A stretch of DNA of 6,287 nt from Chlamydiota bacterium (lineage in GTDB: Bacteria; Auribacterota; UBA3054; B51-G9): contig QMOL01000183.1 of the NCBI GenBank assembly GCA_003648225.1, positions 1 through 6,287 on the forward strand. The letters are read 5' to 3'. Both the position numbers and the translations under genes were made by a program. The notes under the pieces were generated by a model that searched no databases, was not told the origin of the DNA, and was given only the letters and a program-made list of their open reading frames with translations. Below, in pieces: positions 1-5,561 of the stretch; within the stretch, counting starts at the first letter, position 1, and each line of letters starts with the position of its first letter.

Positions 1-10
1 AATTGAATAA

Positions 11-93
11 TTGCCTGTAAGGCAAATTCATCGTAGCCCAGGGCAATCGCCCTGGGGATTATAAAACAACGTAAACGTTCCCTATAGGGGAAC
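11..93 (+). repeat. Three-hairpin REP-like element, copy A
   Basis: This non-coding unit has three consecutive perfect stem-loops. The first is at 11-25 (TTGCCT, loop GTA, AGGCAA). The second is at 37-56 (CCCAGGGC, loop AATC, GCCCTGGG) with the tetranucleotide GTAG directly at its 5' foot (33-36). The third is at 77-93 (GTTCCC, loop TATAG, GGGAAC). The spacers are 11 nt (6 nt plus the 5-nt foot CGTAG) and 20 nt. A GTAG foot on a GC-rich palindrome is the known hallmark of REP elements recognised by RAYT/TnpA-REP proteins. Copy B at 127-208 has the same plan on the other strand. No RAYT gene is in the window, so the assignment rests on structure alone; a structured RNA is the alternative. Confidence 0.72.
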
Positions 94-126
94 CTCAATA
101 TTTATTAATAAATTCCAAGTTCTGAA

Positions 127-208
127 GTTCTCTTTCAGAGAACATATATCTTTTAACTTTTACCCCGGACGCTGTCCGGGGCTACGTTGAAAAAAACCTT
201 ACAGGTTT
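127..208 (-). repeat. Three-hairpin REP-like element, copy B (inverted)
   Basis: Read on the minus strand, this is a second copy of the unit at 11-93. The hairpins, in order, are 208-194 (AAACCT, loop GTA, AGGTTT), 181-163 (CCCCGGAC, loop AGC, GTCCGGGG) with GTAG at its foot (185-182), and 143-127 (GTTCTC, loop TGAAA, GAGAAC). Spacers are 12 nt (7 nt plus the CGTAG foot) and 19 nt, almost as in copy A. Stem bases differ from copy A but remain paired in all three hairpins, so structure is better conserved than sequence. The two copies are tail to tail around a TTTATTAATAAA palindrome (101-112), like a BIME or REPIN pair. It lies downstream of the TPR gene in the same orientation. Confidence 0.7.
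190..208 (-). terminator. Weak candidate terminator after the TPR gene
   Basis: On the minus strand the first hairpin of copy B (AAACCT, loop GTA, AGGTTT) runs directly into a T tract (seven T in a row, three of them in the stem). That is the shape of a Rho-independent terminator, and it lies about 140 nt beyond the TPR stop codon. The stem has only two G-C pairs, so it would be weak. It may simply be part of the repeat element. Confidence 0.28.
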
Positions 209-349
209 CATGTCGATTTCCATAGTAAAAAACTTAATTATAAGCTATATGCCTTTATTCATCGAACTTACAACACAATTCCTCATTTTACCAAGTCAGG
301 ATTTCTGAATATTGACTCCGGCTTAGTTGAAATTGGTTATCAAATAAAA
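209..349. other. Remainder of the gene-free left flank
   Basis: Between the repeat pair and the TPR stop codon I see no ORF of note, no RNA gene and no strong terminator. The only local structure is a short TCAG/CTGA inverted repeat at 296-308, which has a four-base-pair stem and no T tract. Confidence 0.5.
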
Positions 350-2326
350 TTATTCTAAAATTTTTAATGCCCGTTCAGGAATATTCGATGACGGAACATT
401 TTTCCGCATTTCCTTATAAAATTTTATTAAATCTTCTTTTAAACCTAAAGTCGAAAGCTCTTTAACCGAATCAATTTGATAAGGATAAAGATTCGCAATA
501 TCTCTCCATATACGCATAGCGTCTTTTTTATCGCCTCTTTTTGCCGCTACAACTGCAATTTTAGAATGCCATCTCGGCTTTTCCCTTGATGTTAACATTT
601 TGAAAGCTGCAGGTAAAATATTTTCTGCCATTTTCCAATTCCCGGAATCAAGATATGATTCTAATAAAGTAAAAGCTGCTTTGTTTTTAAATGCATCATT
701 ATCGGCGTTTTTATATCCATAATCAAGAAATGGAATCGAACGAACGGGAAACTTCAAACGGTTCATAATCCAGCCAAGTGTATAAGCACGGCTAACATCT
801 TTTCCATTTACGAGTTTTTCGGCGCGCGAAAAATATTCGTTAAGTTTTTCTTTGTTTGCTCTTGCTAACATTTCCATTAGTAAACGTTCTTCAGGATATG
901 TCCATTTAGGTTGTTCGGAAAGCCATTTCCAAAGAACCGGATCGGCAGGATTGATGCTCTTATAAAAATCATAGGCAATAAGCGAAGCCGCGCGTTTTGA
1001 TGATTCGGAATTTGACGGTGATTGTTCTATTTCTTTTCGTAAAAAATTTACTGCTTCTTCCGAACGATTTTGCCGTTTAAGAAAAAACGCGTAGCTTCTA
1101 AGCATTCTGCTCCTCCAACTAATATAACGCTTTGAAGGACGGTTTGGCATAGGGGCTGGACGTGTCAATGCCAATCCTTTTATCAAAGCTTCTTCTTCAT
1201 TTTCCGGTTCATTTCTGCCTTTATAATATAATGCTCGTTTTTCCCAATATTCGGGGTTGTTTTTTGATAATTTTTCTTCTTTCTTTATTCTGTTTTCTAT
1301 GATATGTTTGCCGCTTATTCCTTGTACTTTTCCGGCTAAAAAAGGATTAAGCCCAAGATGATGCTTTTGTCGAATATCTGCTGCCTCTACCATTTCTTTT
1401 TGTGCTTTATCACTTCTTCCAAGTTTTAAATAACATTTAGCCATATCTTCCTTTATGCCAACAATAAAATGTATCTTAATGCGTTTACCAGGAACAAGAA
1501 CTTGACAAGAATCACATAGTTTTTTTATTTCATCGTTGGTTAAAGGAATTGTGAGAGCAGTCTGATAAAACTTTATTGCTGTATTATAATCTCTCGCTCT
1601 TTTAAGCCGCGATGCTACTTTTTCTGCCAGCACGGCTGATTTTGGCTTTATGGAGTTTGTCATCCACATAAAGTTATAATTTGTCATCCCTGTATTGGCG
1701 GCACAATTCATTATTTCTAAATACAAAAGGACTTTTTTAATATTCTGTGAATTTTCATGAGCATTTTCGGTAATCTTTTTTATGAATTTTTCTTTGTTGC
1801 CATGATAAATATTGAAATATGCCCGTTGCTTTATCCAATAATCATTTTTACCTTCCGGCATGCCGGAAAGCCATTTATCGATTTCTTCAAATGAATGTCC
1901 ACTATGTAATAAATGTTTGAGCAAACGATCTTCAAGCGTAAGTTCCGTTATATTATTAGCAAAAATTTCTACATCCGCTTTTGCAACATCATAATTCTTA
2001 AAATCATCACACGCGGCATGATAAATTGACTCTATTTGATATTCACTAATGTTAGCATTTGAATTTTTTATAAACCGTAACATTTCTATCGCTTCTTTGG
2101 TCATTCCCGCCCGCATAAACACACATAAATTGAACATTGCTTCCTGAGCATTTGCGGGTTTGATTTTACAAATATTTGTTGCCAGATTGATAACAGATAT
2201 TTTTTCATTTGAAAGTTTTTCACTGACATCTTTTTGCACTTTCCACCAATCAACTGTTTCCGTTGCGGCAAAAATGTTAAGTGAAAAAAGAAAAATAATA
2301 ATCAATATCTTTGTTTTTTGTTTCAT
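350..2326 (-). CDS. Exported TPR-like helical-repeat protein
   Basis: This encodes 658 residues. It starts with a Sec signal peptide (KQKTK, then a hydrophobic stretch to about residue 19, likely cleaved near IFA-A at 20-21), so the protein is probably periplasmic or envelope-associated. The rest looks like an alpha-helical solenoid. TPR-like helix pairs are visible at about 233-261, 289-321, 357-388, 405-435, 545-575 and 586-615, with the alternating A/G/Y pattern and 'A-x-x-x-Y/W' second helices. I see no catalytic domain, so a scaffold or protein-binding role is the most that can be inferred. The ATG has a strong Shine-Dalgarno (AAGGAG, 2339-2334), which fixes the start. It lies 144 nt downstream of the sigma-54 activator on the same strand; co-transcription is possible but not shown. 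I do not recognise a named family. Confidence 0.85.
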   Translation of the reverse strand: MKQKTKILIIIFLFSLNIFAATETVDWWKVQKDVSEKLSNEKISVINLATNICKIKPANAQEAMFNLCVFMRAGMTKEAIEMLRFIKNSNANISEYQIESIYHAACDDFKNYDVAKADVEIFANNITELTLEDRLLKHLLHSGHSFEEIDKWLSGMPEGKNDYWIKQRAYFNIYHGNKEKFIKKITENAHENSQNIKKVLLYLEIMNCAANTGMTNYNFMWMTNSIKPKSAVLAEKVASRLKRARDYNTAIKFYQTALTIPLTNDEIKKLCDSCQVLVPGKRIKIHFIVGIKEDMAKCYLKLGRSDKAQKEMVEAADIRQKHHLGLNPFLAGKVQGISGKHIIENRIKKEEKLSKNNPEYWEKRALYYKGRNEPENEEEALIKGLALTRPAPMPNRPSKRYISWRSRMLRSYAFFLKRQNRSEEAVNFLRKEIEQSPSNSESSKRAASLIAYDFYKSINPADPVLWKWLSEQPKWTYPEERLLMEMLARANKEKLNEYFSRAEKLVNGKDVSRAYTLGWIMNRLKFPVRSIPFLDYGYKNADNDAFKNKAAFTLLESYLDSGNWKMAENILPAAFKMLTSREKPRWHSKIAVVAAKRGDKKDAMRIWRDIANLYPYQIDSVKELSTLGLKEDLIKFYKEMRKNVPSSNIPERALKILE

Positions 2327-2333
2327 TTTAATT

Positions 2334-2339
2334 CTCCTT
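2334..2339 (-). promoter_or_regulatory. Ribosome binding site of the TPR gene
   Basis: AAGGAG on the minus strand lies seven nucleotides before the ATG at 2326. It fixes the start codon and the complete signal peptide, and shows that this genome uses Shine-Dalgarno initiation for at least some genes. Confidence 0.8.
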
Positions 2340-2390
2340 ACTATTATAATAAAATAGAACTCTATTGGATTTTATTTAAATATATTTATT

Positions 2391-2460
2391 TTATTTCCGT
2401 GTTCCCCGTGGGCAAATATCTTATTTATTTCACAAATTCATCGTTTTACCACAAAGATCC
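2391..2460. repeat. Degenerate intergenic repeat remnants (CGTG / ACCACAAAG type)
   Basis: The gap between activator and TPR genes contains TCCGTGTTCCCCGTGG (2396-2411) and TTTTACCACAAAG (2444-2456). They resemble pieces found in the next gap, such as CACGAAACACACGAAA (3985-4000), GCCACGAATTCACAAATT (4023-4040) and TAACCACAAA (3931-3940). Strings of this 'cacga…/ccacaaag' kind are familiar as dispersed non-coding sequence in many environmental bacterial genomes. Here they are worn and no unit boundaries can be drawn. No gene or clear terminator is seen in this gap. Confidence 0.4.
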
Positions 2461-2470
2461 CACCACTCCA

Positions 2471-3937
2471 TCAATCCATCATCATATATTTCTTTACCGT
2501 TCGTCTGTCAAGTTTTGTTATTTGAGCGACATCCTGATAAGTTCCATAACGTTGATAAAGTAATTTACAATAATCCGCGATTAAATTTTGAGCGTCATAA
2601 TTCTCCGCGGTAATATCAGTGGCAATTTTATTTTGTAAATTTTTACTTACTGTTTTTTTATCTCCTTTATATTGATTTGTAAGCAGTATTCTGCGAACGC
2701 ACTGCTCAAGTTCACGTACATTTCCCGGCCAGGGATAATTTTTTCCAAGGCTGTTAATGACAGTTTCATAAATCATATCATAAATTTCCATTGAATTTTC
2801 ACCGGTAATTTTGTTTATAGTTTTTTTCAAGAGCAAAGGAAGCTCAGATGAATTTTCGGAAATGCGTTGCCGCAAAGAAGGAACAGTTATAATATCGCTG
2901 CACAGTCTATAGAAAAAATCATCGCGGAAAATTTCTTCCCGGCGTAATTTATTAATCGGTTTGTTCGTTGCGGCAATTACTCGTCCGTCAAATCGTAGTT
3001 TTTTATGACTGCCAACCGGTGAAAATGTTCTGTCTTGTAAAACGCGAAGCAATTTTATCTGAATAGGAATTGATACATCTCCAATCTCATCAAGAAAAAC
3101 CGATCCATAAGTGCTTGAGAGTGAGAACAAGCCGTTATGGGCTTCTATTGCGCCGGTGAATGCTCCTCGCTTATGTCCGAACAATTCAGATTCAATTAAT
3201 GTTTCCGGGAATTGAGATAAATTTATTTCGATAAAAGTTTTTGCAAAACTTTCTTCAAATTTCCCGGTTCGCGTGTTAAAAGGTATAAAACCTGACCGAC
3301 CGATAGCCGCGGCGGCAGTGCCTTTTCCGGTGCCGGTTTCGCCGAGAAGCAGAGTGGAAAAGTCTTCCATTTTGGCACAGAGGATTTTTTCATACCAGCG
3401 AATATCATGCGTGAAAATATTATCCCATAAACTGCAATGAAATTTTCTCATGCAGTCACTTACTCCGGACAATGTATTAAAAATAAAATAAAACGCGCGG
3501 CGCATTTGATAAAAAATTGAAAAATATCTCACCGCTTCTACTTCTGAAAAACCGTAATTTATTAAATCTGAAATTACGGATTGAGCGAAGAAAACTTTTA
3601 AGGAATCATCGCCGGCAGATATCTGCTTAACTATCAAGGTATCAAATTCTTCCCTGTATTTATGATAAATATCAAATAAATATAAATAAACAACATCCTG
3701 CTTCTCTTCTTCAGCGTAATTATTTATCTTTTTCAATTTCGGGATCGTTTGTTTCGTTATTTCAACAACTTTCTTTATAAGATAGTCGTGAGTGTGATTT
3801 TTATCGTCTCCGGAAATCTCTTTATCAATATCTATCCGCTCCTCCGAAAAAGGATTTATATATGCCGCTTTAGCAATTGATTTTATTAATTTATTATTTT
3901 TCATACCACAAAATCGTTTTTTATTATTTTTAACCAC
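2471..3937 (-). CDS. Sigma-54-dependent transcriptional activator (no receiver domain)
   Basis: This bacterial enhancer-binding protein of 488 residues would use ATP to open promoters bound by RNA polymerase with sigma-54. The AAA+ domain (about 170-420) is complete: Walker A GETGTGKG (199-206), the sigma-54 contact loop GAFTGA (258-263), Walker B VFLDEIGD (280-287), AATN (322-325), an arginine-finger region ending FRDDFFYRL (337-345) and sensor II WPGNVREL (403-410). A Fis-type helix-turn-helix closes the protein (about 451-485, with DVAQITKLDRRTVKKY). Residues 1-170 are helical and lack the phospho-acceptor pattern of a receiver, so this is not a plain response regulator; they presumably sense an unknown signal. 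The GTG at 3937 has GGGGGA upstream, but that lies in a palindrome; the ATG at 3904 (477 residues) is a real alternative. A sigma-54 promoter at 5373-5388 is a plausible target. Confidence 0.93.
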   Translation of the reverse strand: MVKNNKKRFCGMKNNKLIKSIAKAAYINPFSEERIDIDKEISGDDKNHTHDYLIKKVVEITKQTIPKLKKINNYAEEEKQDVVYLYLFDIYHKYREEFDTLIVKQISAGDDSLKVFFAQSVISDLINYGFSEVEAVRYFSIFYQMRRAFYFIFNTLSGVSDCMRKFHCSLWDNIFTHDIRWYEKILCAKMEDFSTLLLGETGTGKGTAAAAIGRSGFIPFNTRTGKFEESFAKTFIEINLSQFPETLIESELFGHKRGAFTGAIEAHNGLFSLSSTYGSVFLDEIGDVSIPIQIKLLRVLQDRTFSPVGSHKKLRFDGRVIAATNKPINKLRREEIFRDDFFYRLCSDIITVPSLRQRISENSSELPLLLKKTINKITGENSMEIYDMIYETVINSLGKNYPWPGNVRELEQCVRRILLTNQYKGDKKTVSKNLQNKIATDITAENYDAQNLIADYCKLLYQRYGTYQDVAQITKLDRRTVKKYMMMD

Positions 3938-3944
3938 AAATATT

Positions 3945-3963
3945 CCCCCTTTTATAAAGGGGG
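3945..3963. repeat. CCCCCTTT/AAAGGGGG palindrome at the activator start
   Basis: This is a perfect 8-bp inverted repeat with a TAT loop, followed on the plus strand by CTGGGGGATTTT. It resembles a widely dispersed intergenic palindrome type. On the minus strand it supplies the GGGGGA that would act as ribosome binding site for the GTG at 3937; folding in the mRNA would hide that site. This makes the GTG start doubtful or structure-controlled. Confidence 0.6.
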
Positions 3964-3980
3964 CTGGGGGATTTTCATAT

Positions 3981-4040
3981 TAATCACGAAACACACGAAA
4001 AAATTACATTATTTTTAATATAGCCACGAATTCACAAATT
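3981..4040. repeat. Degenerate 'cacgaa' intergenic repeat
   Basis: AATCACGAAACACACGAAA (3982-4000) and GCCACGAATTCACAAATT (4023-4040) are two related strings rich in CACGAA, about 40 nt apart. They match the remnant type in the 2391-2460 gap. They look like non-coding dispersed repeat material between the esterase and activator genes. The function is unknown and boundaries are uncertain. Confidence 0.45.
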
Positions 4041-4080
4041 AAAGACTAATAAAATCATTAAATAAAGGGCTTAAACCTTA

Positions 4081-4137
4081 ATCTATTTATTAACTACCAT
4101 CTACTAACTACTAAACTAACTATTTCCTAAATCTTAA
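4081..4137. repeat. Low-complexity CTAACTA-type tract
   Basis: The stretch just beyond the esterase stop is an imperfect run of ACTA/CTAACTA words (for example CTACTAACTACTAAACTAAC at 4101-4120), with no ORF and no hairpin plus T tract. It looks like decayed simple-sequence DNA. It leaves the esterase gene without a recognisable terminator. Confidence 0.4.
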
Positions 4138-5238
4138 TTACTTAATACTTAAAACTTTTTCTCTAATAAATTTTGTTAACTTTTTCGCGTTGCGTTTGTG
4201 GTCTTTTACCAGTGGATGCGGATTGAAACCGGTGTAATCAAAAAACAGAGTGTCTATTTTATTATCACTATTTTTCTCTCTGAATTCCGATACAGCTTTA
4301 CTAATATACCCGGGCCATTTGCTGCCCGGTTTTGTGGCATCCATACTGCCAAGTGTGCAAATAATAAATGCTTTAGGATATTTCCCACGAACGGTTTTTA
4401 AAAAATTATAATACGCCTGTACGCGTTGCTCATCAGTTGGCACCGGTTTGAGTCTATTAACAAGCCAACTGTCATTTTGGAAAAGGTTAATGACGACAAC
4501 ATCGGGCTGCCATTTTTTAAAATCCCATTTTTGACCGTTTGTCCCTGTTGCATCCAACTGATTAAAATAATCCGGCATTGTGAAATTAAACCAGCTTATC
4601 ATTATTCCTATCCCGCTTTTAGCGATGCAGGTGAAATCAGCATTAAGATCCCTTGCCGTGATTGCTCCATAAGTAAGAAAATTATTTTTTACAGCAGCGC
4701 CTTCGCCAGGCTTTTTACCATATGCCTCATTGCTCATGCCACAAGTTATTGAATCGCCAATCAATTCAATTTTCAACGGCGGTCTGGCCGGTGGTTCAAT
4801 CAAATTCCCGTTTTGGTTTAAGATCAAATTTTTAAAAAGAGTATAACCTTCTTCACCTTCTGTTCTTTTAAAAAGCCACAAAGAATGTGTGCTGTCGTTT
4901 AATCCATTAGTAATAAAATATATTTTTTCGCCTTTTTCACAATTTAAGATGACAGGATTATCAATATTATTATCTACAATAACATTAAAATAATTCTGCC
5001 CTTTTTGATCATCAAGAGTTAACGCGAGAAACGAGCCGGTAAAATTTGCTTTAATATAAGTTCCGGGCCATGTTATTTTCGGTGACAGAGGCTTTGAAAA
5101 ATCTATTCGTCCCGTATATTGAATTTTCGGATTGTTCGCATGAACAATATTATAAATTTCAGTTTTGGCATTAACTAAGCCGGACAGAAAGGCAATAAAA
5201 ACGATTAACTGGATTTTTTTGAAGAAAGAGGTATTCAT
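4138..5238 (-). CDS. Secreted GDSL/SGNH esterase, CE2-like
   Basis: The 366-residue product has a Sec signal peptide (FFKK, hydrophobic core, likely cut after VNA at 24). Residues about 27-145 look like the beta-sandwich N-domain of carbohydrate esterase family 2. The SGNH domain follows: GDSITCG (161-167, nucleophile Ser163), block II KSGIGI (207-212, Gly209), block III NLFQND (251-256, Asn255) and the C-terminal FNPHPLVKDH (338-347, catalytic His341). CE2 enzymes remove acetyl groups from polysaccharides such as xylan, so an exported sugar deacetylase is the likely role; the substrate is not shown. Two departures are visible: Gln254 replaces the usual Gly of G-x-N-D, and Asn339 stands where many SGNH enzymes have the catalytic Asp, compatible with the Ser-His dyad reported for some CE2 members. 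No Shine-Dalgarno is visible; the complete signal peptide supports the start. A sigma-70 type promoter lies at 5292-5321. Confidence 0.88.
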   Translation of the reverse strand: MNTSFFKKIQLIVFIAFLSGLVNAKTEIYNIVHANNPKIQYTGRIDFSKPLSPKITWPGTYIKANFTGSFLALTLDDQKGQNYFNVIVDNNIDNPVILNCEKGEKIYFITNGLNDSTHSLWLFKRTEGEEGYTLFKNLILNQNGNLIEPPARPPLKIELIGDSITCGMSNEAYGKKPGEGAAVKNNFLTYGAITARDLNADFTCIAKSGIGIMISWFNFTMPDYFNQLDATGTNGQKWDFKKWQPDVVVINLFQNDSWLVNRLKPVPTDEQRVQAYYNFLKTVRGKYPKAFIICTLGSMDATKPGSKWPGYISKAVSEFREKNSDNKIDTLFFDYTGFNPHPLVKDHKRNAKKLTKFIREKVLSIK

Positions 5239-5271
5239 AATTTTTGTAAGTTAATTTTAATATTTAAATAA

Positions 5272-5305
5272 ATTTGATAAATCATACATATATTGTACAT
5301 CAAAT
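5272..5305. promoter_or_regulatory. Inverted repeat in the divergent control region, possible operator or enhancer
   Basis: ATTTGAT (5272-5278) is the exact reverse complement of ATCAAAT (5299-5305), and an inner pair TACA (5285-5288)/TGTA (5294-5297) surrounds TATAT. The outer and inner arms are not symmetric. It covers the -10 element of the esterase promoter and ends 68 bp upstream of the sigma-54 promoter, where activator sites are usual. The region is very AT-rich, so chance is a serious alternative. Confidence 0.35.
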
Positions 5306-5321
5306 ATACAAAAAATGTCAA
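5292..5321 (-). promoter_or_regulatory. Sigma-70 type promoter of the esterase gene
   Basis: On the minus strand a perfect TTGACA (5321-5316) is followed after 18 bp by TACAAT (5297-5292), five of six matches to the consensus -10. Transcription would start near 5285, giving a leader of about 47 nt before the esterase ATG. It is the best sigma-70 type match I found in the window's intergenic DNA. Confidence 0.62.
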
Positions 5322-5372
5322 TAGTTAAAAATATTATTTTCTTATCATACTTAAAACAGGTTGTTTATATTC

Positions 5373-5388
5373 TGGCATATCACGTGCA
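5373..5388 (+). promoter_or_regulatory. Sigma-54 (-24/-12) promoter
   Basis: TGGCATATCACGTGCA fits the sigma-54 consensus TGGCAC-N5-TTGCA: TGGCA and TGCA are intact and the invariant GG (5374-5375) and GC (5386-5387) are exactly 10 bp apart. Transcription would begin near 5399, some 20 nt before the small ORF at 5419 and about 163 nt before the VIT gene. No GG-N10-GC was found upstream of the activator or TPR genes. The presence of a sigma-54 activator gene nearby strengthens the call. Confidence 0.72.
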
Positions 5389-5418
5389 AATAACAAACCA
5401 ACTTAACAAACAAAAAAA

Positions 5419-5523
5419 ATGAAAGCTTTTACAATAATATTATTCCTGACTATTTATTTCGCGATCTTTGCTTCAACGCAGGCGGAACAAAAATCCAGTA
5501 AAAGCCCTGGCGTAAAAAAGTAA
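5419..5523 (+). CDS. Small secreted peptide (34 residues)
   Basis: This short ORF reads as an almost pure Sec signal peptide: Lys2, a hydrophobic stretch to about residue 17, then a cleavage site of the type STQA-E (after residue 22). That leaves a 12-residue basic tail, EQKSSKSPGVKK. It lies 20 nt after the predicted sigma-54 start site and 38 nt before the VIT gene, so both would be on one transcript. No Shine-Dalgarno is visible; the leader is A-rich (CAAACAAAAAAA). It could be a secreted or signal-type peptide, a translated leader controlling the VIT gene, or the remnant of a decayed exported gene. I do not recognise a family. The hydrophobic-to-AxA-like pattern, not length, is the evidence for coding. 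Confidence 0.5.
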   Translation: MKAFTIILFLTIYFAIFASTQAEQKSSKSPGVKK

Positions 5524-5550
5524 AAACTAAACTAAATAACAAAAGAACCC

Positions 5551-5555
5551 GGAGA
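5551..5555 (+). promoter_or_regulatory. Ribosome binding site of the VIT gene
   Basis: GGAGA lies six nucleotides before the ATG at 5562. It gives the VIT gene its own efficient start, in contrast to the small ORF upstream, which has none. Confidence 0.75.
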
Positions 5556-5561
5556 CAAAAG

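Noticed and set aside
1..210. CRISPR array
   Set aside because: There are only two units, in inverted rather than direct orientation, with no uniform spacers and no cas genes.
2343..2348. Perfect TATAAT on the minus strand upstream of the TPR gene
   Set aside because: Transcription would start near 2336, inside the Shine-Dalgarno sequence, so the mRNA would lose its ribosome site; no good -35 is present either.
2353..2366. AATAGAACTCTATT hairpin as an activator-gene terminator
   Set aside because: The stem is short and AT-rich with no clean T tract, so it is not distinguishable from background.
2471..3937. Naming the activator rtcR
   Set aside because: It shares a receiver-less layout with RtcR, but I see no CARF-like N-terminus and no rtcA or rtcB neighbour.
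4426..4752. 108-codon plus-strand ORF
   Set aside because: It is fully antisense to the well-supported esterase and has no recognisable domain or ribosome site. The same holds for 4198-4401.
5381..5386. CACGTG palindrome as a separate operator
   Set aside because: It is fully contained in the sigma-54 promoter spacer and -12 element, which explains it.
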